A stretch of DNA of 64,000 nt from Nocardia farcinica. GTDB lineage: Bacteria; Actinomycetota; Actinomycetes; Mycobacteriales; Mycobacteriaceae. Location: assembly GCF_001182745.1 (NCBI RefSeq), contig NZ_LN868939.1, positions 1-64,000 of the forward strand, given 5' to 3'. Below are positions 46,132 through 53,900 of the stretch, piece after piece. Numbering within the stretch: the stretch's first letter is position 1; each line of letters opens with the position of its first letter. A program made the translations under genes and the position numbers. The notes beneath the pieces were generated by a model. That model made no database searches, had not been told where the DNA came from, and saw only the letters and a program-made list of their open reading frames with translations.

Positions 46132-46533
46132 ATGACCAGTATTTCGGTCAAGACTCTTCCCACTTATCGGGGTGAAAACCGCTCGTGGCTGCAATCGGCC
46201 CACGGCACCGACCCCAACGCCAACCCGAACGTGACCCTGGACGTGTCGCTGTTCACTCAGGCAACCCACTACCCCGATGGTTTTGTCCCTTCGGGAATGG
46301 TGCTCGGCAAGGTCACCGCGACCGGCCTCTACGGCCCGTATGACAACAGCGCTACCGATGGCCGCGAAGTGGCAGCCGGTCACCTTTACGGCTCGCTGCC
46401 AGTTGAGGGCGAAACCAAGGTCGGCGGGGCTCTGGTCGTGCATGGATTCGTGGACGCCGCGAAGCTCCCCGCGAATAGCGGCCTGGACGCGAACGCGCGT
46501 GCCGATCTGAAGCTCATCATTTATACCAACTGA
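46132..46533 (+). CDS. Head decoration protein
   Basis: 133 residues from ATG 46132. Between scaffold and major capsid genes, with beta-tulip-like SVKTLPTYRGENRSWLQSAHGTD and VPSGMVLGKVTATGLYGPYD, as in phage lambda gpD-like or HDPD capsid-cementing proteins. Stabilises the expanded capsid. Confidence 0.75.
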   Translation: MTSISVKTLPTYRGENRSWLQSAHGTDPNANPNVTLDVSLFTQATHYPDGFVPSGMVLGKVTATGLYGPYDNSATDGREVAAGHLYGSLPVEGETKVGGALVVHGFVDAAKLPANSGLDANARADLKLIIYTN

Positions 46534-46548
46534 TCGGGGTTTTTCTAA

Positions 46549-47586
46549 ATGCCTATTTTCTATGATGCCCCCGTGGAGCCGGACGCTCTGACTACTGTGG
46601 TCAAGAATGTCCCTACCCCGGAGGGTAATGCTCTGTCGCGGCTTTTCCCGACCGAGTACAAGCCGACCAACACGATTGACTGGTCGGAGATCATCCTGAA
46701 GAACCGCACCGCGAAGTACCGCGCGTTCGACGGCCGAATCGTCGTGTCGGAGCGGGACAGCGGTTCGAGCAAGCGAGTGAAGCTTGCTCCCCTGTCGACC
46801 TCCATCGGCATGGGTGAGTACGAACGCCTACAACTCGAATTCGCTTCGATGGGTGGCACCTTCACCGAACGTCTGGTCAACGCCATTTACAACGACGGCG
46901 TTCGGCTGACGAACGAGATTCTTAACCGCATCGAACTCGCCTGGGGCGACGTTCTTCTAGACGGCAAGCTCACCATCAGCGAGAACGGTTTCAACTCGGA
47001 AGCCGATTACGGTCTTCCAGGCAATCATGTTGCGACGGCCGGGACTCTGTGGACCGACCTGACCAATTCGAAGCCGCTCACGGATATTGCCGCGTGGTCT
47101 GACACCTGGAATGACACCAACGGTGATGTGCCGGGCAAGCTGCTCACCTCTCGCAAGAACATCCGTCTGATGCAGCGCAACAAGGAAGTGATCGACGCCG
47201 TTTTCGGCGCGACCGCCGGGCGTACCCGTGTCACTCTCGCGGAGCTGAACACTTTGCTGGAGTCGGAGGGGCTTCCGTCGCTGCTGCCGTCGTATGACAC
47301 CAAGCTTCACGTGGACGGCGTGGACACTCGTGTCCTGCCGGACAACAGGGTGATCATGCTGCCGGACAACGTCCGGGACCTGGGGTACATGGCATACGGC
47401 ATGAGCGCTACCGCGCTGGAGCTGCTAGACGCCAATCAGACCGATTACAGCTTTGAGGAAGCGGCCGGAATCGTCGGCGTCGTCGTCAAGGAAGGGCCAC
47501 CGTTCAGGCAGTTCACCTACGTGGATGCGGTGGGTCAACCGGTCCTCGAGGACGCTAAGAAGCTGTTCGTTTCGACTGTTTCCTGA
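46549..47586 (+). CDS. Major capsid protein
   Basis: 345 residues from ATG 46549. HK97-fold-like layout of the P22/actinophage type: PEGNALSRLFPTEYKPTNTIDW, spine-helix VNAIYNDGVRLTNEILNRIE, and DYSFEEAAGIVGVVVKEGPPFRQFTYVDAVGQPV at the end. Position after scaffold and decoration is decisive. Confidence 0.9.
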   Translation: MPIFYDAPVEPDALTTVVKNVPTPEGNALSRLFPTEYKPTNTIDWSEIILKNRTAKYRAFDGRIVVSERDSGSSKRVKLAPLSTSIGMGEYERLQLEFASMGGTFTERLVNAIYNDGVRLTNEILNRIELAWGDVLLDGKLTISENGFNSEADYGLPGNHVATAGTLWTDLTNSKPLTDIAAWSDTWNDTNGDVPGKLLTSRKNIRLMQRNKEVIDAVFGATAGRTRVTLAELNTLLESEGLPSLLPSYDTKLHVDGVDTRVLPDNRVIMLPDNVRDLGYMAYGMSATALELLDANQTDYSFEEAAGIVGVVVKEGPPFRQFTYVDAVGQPVLEDAKKLFVSTVS

Positions 47587-47591
47587 GCGAA

Positions 47592-47605
47592 TGTTGACAC
47601 AGAAC
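47592..47605 (+). promoter_or_regulatory. Stoperator-type site 13 (plus strand)
   Basis: TGTTGACACAGAAC, 5 bases after the capsid stop. This is the only copy on the plus strand and lies in the only gene block of the set that is transcribed rightward, so the relation to transcription is kept. No -10 at 17 bp (TTCGGG). Confidence 0.65.
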
Positions 47606-47607
47606 GG

Positions 47608-47629
47608 CGGGAGCCTTTCGGGGCTCCCG
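47608..47629 (+). terminator. Hairpin after the capsid gene
   Basis: CGGGAGCC - TTTCGG - GGCTCCCG stem right after site 13. No T-run, so more likely an attenuator or mRNA stabiliser that lets part of the transcription pass to the connector genes. Confidence 0.55.
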
Positions 47630-47648
47630 GTCGGGAGAGGTTGAAAAC

Positions 47649-47900
47649 GTGGCGAAGATTCGCGCAGACCTGGAAGGCGTCGTTTACGCATTCCGGGCCA
47701 GTGGGGAAACCGTGGTTCTCAAGGCCGGGGATGAAATCCCCGCCGATATCGCGCTCGGGTCGCATCTGGTCGACAGCGGCAAGTCTGCACCGAAGCCGGT
47801 GGAGCCGACAGCGGAACCGGCCGAAAACAAGGCCCAGCCGCGCCGTGGACGGCCGCGAAATGCTTCGGCGGTAAATGATGCCACTAGCGACGAGAAGTGA
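47649..47900 (+). CDS. Small head-to-tail region protein
   Basis: 83 residues from GTG 47649. Short beta domain (VVYAFRASGETVVLKAGDEIPADIALG) with a disordered basic tail (AQPRRGRPRNAS). Often found after the capsid gene in actinophages. Role unknown. Confidence 0.6.
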   Translation: MAKIRADLEGVVYAFRASGETVVLKAGDEIPADIALGSHLVDSGKSAPKPVEPTAEPAENKAQPRRGRPRNASAVNDATSDEK

Positions 47901-48243
47901 CGTAGAAGAGCGTCTAGGCCGAAGTTTGACGGACTCGGAGAATGCCCGCGTGGACGGGCTTCTTGAGGAAGCCAGCGACCAAGTTGTCGGGTATCTGGGT
48001 CCGGCCCGGCTGGACCCGGTTCCCGGTGCGGTCACCCGCGTTGTGTCGCGGATGGTGGCCCGAATGTTCGAGTCCCCCAACACAACGCCGTCCCTCCAGG
48101 GACAACAGATGACGGCGGGGCCTTTCCAAATTTCGAACACGTTCACGGCTGAGTCCCGTTCGGGCTCCCCGTGGCTGTCGAAGGCGGACCGGATCGCTTT
48201 ACGACGGGTCAAGCTCGGTGCCTTCTCGGTAAGGACGTGGTGA
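47875..48243 (+). CDS. Head-to-tail adaptor
   Basis: 122 residues from ATG 47875 or 47878. RSDVEERLGRSLTDSENARVDGLLEEASDQVVGYLG is the helical pattern of gp6/gp15-like adaptor proteins. It joins the portal to the connector ring. Confidence 0.75.
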   Translation: MMPLATRSDVEERLGRSLTDSENARVDGLLEEASDQVVGYLGPARLDPVPGAVTRVVSRMVARMFESPNTTPSLQGQQMTAGPFQISNTFTAESRSGSPWLSKADRIALRRVKLGAFSVRTW

Positions 48244-48247
48244 CCCC

Positions 48248-48604
48248 ATGTTCCCTACCCCGTACACCGTGCAGACCAGGACGTACCGGCAAGGACCTGG
48301 GCGCGATCCTCGCGGATCGCTGATCGAGTCGTGGGATTTCCCGGTGTCTCAGTCGGTGATCGGCTGGGCGGCTCCGCAATCGACGGAGCCGAAAGTGATC
48401 GGACATGATCGCGTCGTCATTGAAGTTGAGCTATTCGTCCCGCCCGGTTTCCGGGTCGGGCCTAAAGACCGGGTGATCATCCCGGCAACGGGCGTGATGC
48501 CCGCAAAGGAATATTTTGCAGTCGGCTACCCGGAAGACTTCTGTTTCGGCCCCTTCGCCTTTCAACCCGGATACGTAGTCAACCTGATTCGAGCGGAAGG
48601 CTGA
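48248..48604 (+). CDS. Head-closure/connector protein
   Basis: 118 residues from ATG 48248. Beta-barrel-like (HDRVVIEVELFVPPGFRVGPKDRVIIPA) with GYPEDFCFGPFAFQPGYVVNL. Place and size fit the SPP1 gp16-type head-closure proteins. Confidence 0.65.
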   Translation: MFPTPYTVQTRTYRQGPGRDPRGSLIESWDFPVSQSVIGWAAPQSTEPKVIGHDRVVIEVELFVPPGFRVGPKDRVIIPATGVMPAKEYFAVGYPEDFCFGPFAFQPGYVVNLIRAEG

Positions 48605-48606
48605 AA

Positions 48607-48777
48607 ATGGGAGTGAAGGTTATCGACCGGGACGGCAAGTTGTATGAGTTCAAATCGGCCGCTGGCTTCAAGACCGAGGAAGAGCACAACAATTTGGAAG
48701 TGATCGGCTCTGACGGCCGGATTGTCGCAGCCTGGTCGGGCGGAGCCTGGTCCGGGGCGGTGATGCTCGATGGCTAG
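48607..48777 (+). CDS. Small connector-region protein
   Basis: 56 residues from ATG 48607, 2 bases after the head-closure gene. VKVIDRDGKLYEFKSAAGFKT then VIGSDGRIVAAWSGGAW; short beta protein. Function unknown. Confidence 0.6.
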   Translation: MGVKVIDRDGKLYEFKSAAGFKTEEEHNNLEVIGSDGRIVAAWSGGAWSGAVMLDG

Positions 48778-49042
48778 CAACGTCCGAATCAAGTGGAATC
48801 ATGACGGCTTTTACAAGCTCCGCACCGGTCCGGGAGCACTGGCCGAAGTGGATTCCCGCGCCAAGCGAGTAAAGGCCGCTGCCACTGCCCAAGGTGGTGG
48901 TAAGTACGAGGTTCGTACGGTGGTCGGTGAGCGCAACCCCCAGGGTCGCGCCCGCTCGTCGGTGACGACCGCTGATTTCCGGGCGAGACGCAAGAACGCC
49001 CGGCATCACACTTTGCTGAAGGCGCTAGATGCTGCTCGGTAG
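48770..49042 (+). CDS. Tail connector-like protein
   Basis: 90 residues from ATG 48770. IKWNHDGFYKLRTGPGALAEVDSRAKRVKAAA resembles the short HK97 gp10-like/neck proteins (helix plus basic end). Overlaps both neighbours. Confidence 0.65.
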   Translation: MASNVRIKWNHDGFYKLRTGPGALAEVDSRAKRVKAAATAQGGGKYEVRTVVGERNPQGRARSSVTTADFRARRKNARHHTLLKALDAAR

Positions 49043-49439
49043 TAGACGACATCCCGCCGTGCTCGTCACTATCGCCTATCTGACACCCCGGGTTTCTGTC
49101 CCGGTCATGGACCGTGTGGACAGCGACAGGCCGCAATCATTCATCCGCGTAACGCGCGTTGGTGGACCGAAATTGAACATGGTCACCGATGGTCCGATGC
49201 TCACGTTTGATTGCTGGCACCCGGTGAGTGCAGAGGCGCTGGCCTGCCGCGTCGCTGACATTATCGAGGGCTCTCCGGGCGAAATGGTGCCGTACGTCGA
49301 TGACGACGGCAACGCGCAAACCGCTTGGATTTCGTCATGCGAGGAAGTAGGCGGACCGGTCCAGCTTCCCGACGATCAGGTACCCGATTGCGACCGGTGG
49401 ACTTTCACGGCGCGTCTCGGAATAGCGACAAACATTTAA
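49029..49439 (+). CDS. Tail terminator protein
   Basis: 136 residues from ATG 49029. SFIRVTRVGGPKLNMVTDGPMLTFDCWHPVSAEALACRVADII is the classical pattern for gpU/gp17-like tail terminators, directly before the tail tube gene. It caps the tail tube. Confidence 0.75.
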   Translation: MLLGSRRHPAVLVTIAYLTPRVSVPVMDRVDSDRPQSFIRVTRVGGPKLNMVTDGPMLTFDCWHPVSAEALACRVADIIEGSPGEMVPYVDDDGNAQTAWISSCEEVGGPVQLPDDQVPDCDRWTFTARLGIATNI

Positions 49440-49480
49440 ATCATAGAGGCACTTCGGTGCCTTCGAATTAGAGGATACCT

Positions 49481-50077
49481 ATGCCTACTGATACTAGTAA
49501 GGTTTACGTCCCCAGCGCGCCGAAGGTGAAGGGCGTTATCTATCGCGCACCGCTGGGCACTGCCCTACCGACTGACGCGGTTACTGCGCTGGCTGCGGCG
49601 TACGTCGACCAGGGCGGCATTTCGGATGCCGGAATCGTCAACGCTATGGCGCGTGAAGTCCAGAAGATCAAGGATTTCGGTGGAAAGACCATCGCGACTC
49701 CGCAAAGCGACTACTCGGAGACTCTGAAGGTCGAATTTGTGGAGGCTATCAACCTGGAGACGCTGAAGACCGTCTTCGGTACTTCCAATGTGACCTTTAC
49801 GCCAGCCACCGCAAATAAGGGTGCGCTGATCACCGTGGATCACAACTCGGCCCCGCTGCCGGAATCGGTCATTGTGACCGAGACCGTCCAAGGCACCGGC
49901 GTGCGTCGGCAGGTTGCTCCTATCGCGAAGCCGATCACCGTCGATGACGTGTCGCAGGTGTCGACCGACGCTGTGAAGTACGCAGTTACTTTCGAGTGCT
50001 TCGAATACGTGGATGGCGATACGGCTTTCCACATTCGCGAGTTCATTGATGATGGCGTTTTCGCCACCACTCCGTAA
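49481..50077 (+). CDS. Major tail (tube) protein
   Basis: 198 residues from ATG 49481. TSKVYVPSAPKVKGVIYRAPLGTALPTDA and SETLKVEFVEAINLETLKTVFG are tail-tube-like; strong ribosome site; placed between terminator and chaperones. Forms the hexameric tube. Confidence 0.88.
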   Translation: MPTDTSKVYVPSAPKVKGVIYRAPLGTALPTDAVTALAAAYVDQGGISDAGIVNAMAREVQKIKDFGGKTIATPQSDYSETLKVEFVEAINLETLKTVFGTSNVTFTPATANKGALITVDHNSAPLPESVIVTETVQGTGVRRQVAPIAKPITVDDVSQVSTDAVKYAVTFECFEYVDGDTAFHIREFIDDGVFATTP

Positions 50078-50101
50078 CGACTTCCTAGTCACTGTTTTTC
50101 T

Positions 50102-50149
50102 GCCCGGACAAGGTTAATCCCTTGACCGGACCGTTGCCCTTGTCCGGGC
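50102..50149 (+). promoter_or_regulatory. Large hairpin between tail tube and chaperone genes
   Basis: GCCCGGACAAGG pairs with CCTTGTCCGGGC (12 bp, perfect), loop 24 bases. It may reduce read-through from the highly expressed tube gene. Confidence 0.55.
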
Positions 50150-50195
50150 GGGAACGGGTCCGGTCCCCTCAAACTTCTATCGAAAAGGTCTGGTC

Positions 50196-50516
50196 ATGGC
50201 TGTTGATACTGTTCCCGCTTCCAAGGCTTCTAAGCGTGAAAACCGCTACTCGTTCCGCCTCAAGGACGGCGGAAAGGTCTACTCGGTGCCTAAGCTGCAA
50301 TACATGTCGGGTGATGGCTCGAAGTTCATTGCTGAGCAACTGGGCAAGGGACTGGACGAGGTTTCTTTTACCCGTCGTCTACTGAGCATTGAATGCCCCG
50401 AAGCGGCTGCCGAACTCGACAGCCTGCACGCTGACCAGGTGCTCTGGCTGTCGGAGCGCTGGACCGCCGCGAGCGCTATCACGGTGGGGGAATCGGAAGG
50501 CTCTGCCGAGTCCTAG
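50196..50516 (+). CDS. Tail assembly chaperone, short form (G-type)
   Basis: 106 residues from ATG 50196. RYSFRLKDGGKVYSVPKLQYMSG and ECPEAAAELDSLHADQVLWLSERW are usual for the first chaperone product. The last codons include the slip site GGGGGAA. Confidence 0.85.
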   Translation: MAVDTVPASKASKRENRYSFRLKDGGKVYSVPKLQYMSGDGSKFIAEQLGKGLDEVSFTRRLLSIECPEAAAELDSLHADQVLWLSERWTAASAITVGESEGSAES

Positions 50517-50905
50517 AGGACTACGGGGAGCCTATCGAGGCTGACCTACTGATACGCGGCTTTCACCTGCATGACATCGGCACAGAGCGCCTGTCATGGG
50601 CAGAATTCCGGTCACTCCTCAAATGGGGTTTTCCGCCAACCCCTGACAGTGCGCTCTACCGCGCTAGGTACCCGAAATCGTGGTATTGGACGCCGGAATT
50701 CGACATGTGGGCACTAGCCATCTACACGCTGCAAGGTGCCAATTGGCAGCGGGCGGGCGGAAAAGGCGAGAAGCCGGAAATCCTCACGCGACCAAGTGAG
50801 GGCAATGAATCTGAATCTGAATCGCAAGGCTACGACCTTAGCGAAATCCGCGCAGAGCTTCAGCGTCGCAGAAATGCGGCTCAGGCTCGCGCAACTGCTG
50901 ACTAA
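50196..50905 (+). CDS. Tail assembly chaperone, long frameshifted form (GT-type)
   Basis: A -1 frameshift at GGGGGAA (50486-50492) joins the short form to an open frame without its own good start. After the shift the product reads ...GIGRLCRVLEDYGEPIEADLLI, then WAEFRSLLKWGFPP and SEIRAELQRRR. Such a shift before the tape measure is nearly universal in siphophages. The long form has about 236 residues. Confidence 0.8.
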
Positions 50906-50927
50906 TGGACTATGGGAGGGCTGACGC

Positions 50928-53900
50928 GTGACGACGCAAGGCGCTGAAATCGCGACCGCGTATGTGTCGCTGGTCGTGGAGTCCTCCAAGGTCCCCGGTC
51001 AGGTACAACAGTCGCTCAGTGGCTTGGAGCCGCAGGCGACTCGTACCGGTGAGGGCATGGGCTCGCGGCTGGCCGCTGGTCTGGGCTCGACGCTGAAAAC
51101 TGCCGCGACGGGTGTCGGCCTGGTGGCCGGTGCCCTCGTTGGTACAGCCCTGTCCAAGGGCTTTCAGCGCATGGTCGCGATTGACGACGCCAAGGGCAAG
51201 CTAGCCGGTCTAGGGCACACGGCCGAAGGCGTAGCGACCATCATGGAGTCCGCTATGGCTGCCGTGCGTGGCACGGCCTTCGGCATGGGCGAAGCCGCCA
51301 CCATTGCGGCGTCTGCTGTTGCTGCCGGTGTCAAGCCGGGCGAGGAACTAACTCGGTACCTGAAGCTCACCGCCGACGCCGCGACTATCGCGGGTGCGTC
51401 GCTGGGTGAAATGGGCTTCATCCTGAACAAGGTCACCACGAGCGGAAAAGCATATACAGACGATCTGAATATGCTTGCCAATCGTGGTATTCCTATTTTT
51501 CAGTGGCTTCAAGAGGAATATGGCAAGTCCGCTGAAGAGCTGTCCGAGATGGTCAAGTCGGGCAAGGTCGACGCTGAGACTTTCCGCAAGGTCATCGAGG
51601 AAAATATTGGTGGTGCCGCGCTGGAGTCCGGCAAGACTCTTCGCGGCGGGTGGAAGAACTTCCAAGCGGCCCTAGGCCGTATCGGTGAGGCGGTCCTAGC
51701 GCCATTCCTGCCGATGACCAAGGAAGCACTGAAACTCTTCACCGGGTGGGCCGACAAGGTAACCCCAATCGCCAAGCGGGTAGCTACCAGTGTCGCCACC
51801 AACCTTACCGAGATGGGACAGGCGTTCCAGACACACGGTAAATCGATTACGGGCGCGGCCTCGAACTGGGAGAAGTTCGGTGTCAGGGCGCGGCAAACCG
51901 TCGACGGTATCCGTGGAGTCTTCTCCATCCTGAAGGATGGGAAGTATCTCGGTGAAGGCATGACTTTCGGCTTCGAGGAAGATTCGAAGCCGGTCGAATA
52001 CCTATTCCGCATCCGCGAAGCGGTAATTTCGCTGTGGAATGCGATCCGGTCCAAGGACCTGTCTGGGGTTCGTGACTTCTTCGACGCCCTACGCGGCGGA
52101 AAGGTTGACGGGAGCGGGTACACCGAGGTCAAGGGCATCGGTGAGACGCTGGCCGAGACCTTCAAGAAGCTTGGCGATGCGGCGCAAACCGTTGGACGCT
52201 CTCTAGCGTCGATCCTTGGTGACGCCGGTGTCGTCGGCTCCGTGGTGCTGGAGCACTTCGCCCGAACCCTAGCCCTGGTGGCTGATAACACGTGGCTGGT
52301 CGCGGCGGGCCTTACGGCGTACGCCGCTGCGATGACCACCGCGAAGGCGGTGCATGTCGGCTTCGAGGCGATGACGGCTTTCCGAAATCTGCTGTCTCCG
52401 GCCACGATTGCCGCTCAGGCCGCGTTGTCCCGCGCGCTCGTCATGCACAATGCGGCCATTCGCGCCTACCTGGCGAGTATCGGCCAAGAGGTCCCGGTAA
52501 CCCAAGGTGCGATCCGCTCGCGTCTGGCGTCGGCCCGTGCGTTCGCGCAGAACGCCTACAACGCGAACCTGGCAACGAACGCACTCACCCGATGGGCTGG
52601 ACAGGCGGCTGCTGCCGCTACCTCCACCAACGCACTTACCGGTGCGCTGTATCGCAGTAGTGCTGCCGCGATGGCGGCTGCCGGTCGGCTCCAGGCGTAC
52701 GCCACGGCCGGACTAGCGACTGTGGGCCGAGGACTCTCGTCCGTTGTCAACATGCTCGGCGGTCCGTGGGCTATCGCGCTGGCCGGTGCCTTTGCGGGCT
52801 ATATGGTCTACCAGGGCCATACGAGCAAGACCCAGAAGGTACAAGACGCCTTCACACAGTCGGTGGTCGCAAGCGAGAAGGCCCAGCGAAAGCTACAGAG
52901 CGCGCTCAATGAAACGGGCGGCAAACTGGATGCGAAGGCCATCCAGGAAGCCGGAAACCTAGTTCAAGCCCGCATCTCCGCGATCCAGAAGATTGCGGAC
53001 GAAGGGCATTCGGCCTGGGAGTCGTTCAAGAACGAGTTTTCTACGAATGCCTGGATGCGACTTGGTGCGCCTGCACCGCCTATCGACAATTCTGGGTACG
53101 CACAGACGCAACGTGCCATTGAGCAGAATAACACTCTGCTGGACGTCCTGAATCAGCAAAAGCTAGACGTAGATGATCTGGGCAAAGTCGTCGCTGAAGG
53201 CGGCGACGCATACAACCAGTTCATCAACGCGCTCAATTCTGCCGGTGACTCGGGACAACGTGTTGCACAGATATTCCAGGATACTCGCTCGGATATCGTG
53301 TCTATGCTCGACGCGGCGCGAAATTCGACGCCAGGGCTAGGCTCGCTGACCGAAGCGGTAGAAACCCTGTCTAGCTCTTCTGCGGAGGCTGACGACCGCG
53401 TGAGCGCCCTTAAAAAGGCGCTTGATGCTCTGTCGGGTAAGCCGGTGGAGCTAGAAGACGCGATGCAGTCCTACAACGACGCGATCCGAGACGTTATCGG
53501 GTCGACCTCTGACAAGTGGGACACGTCGAAGGGATTCGGCGCGGAGCTGATCGACGCCGCGACTGGTGGCGTGAATACGCTCACCGAAAACGGGTCGAAG
53601 CTCCGTGACGTTCTCAAGGAACTTCGGGACGAGACCGCCCAAGTGGCTGCCTCCGGTGGCGATATGGGACCGGTGTTCGAGCGCAACGCTCAGGTCTTGC
53701 GGGACCTGGGTAGCGCGGTCGGGCTAACCGAGGAACAGATTGTTCAGCTCGCGGAATCGGTCGGCTACATGCCGGACCAGATCACTACGTTGGTCAATCT
53801 CCGTGGTGCGAGCGACGTTACACAAAAGCTGACCGTGATGCGGGCCTTGATGGACGCAAACCGTGAAGGTGTCACCATCGACACCAAGCTCACCGGGTCG

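Noticed and set aside
7912..47605. The 14-bp repeats as a CRISPR array or transposon ends
   Set aside because: They are short, widely and unevenly spaced, oriented by local transcription, and have no spacers or associated genes.
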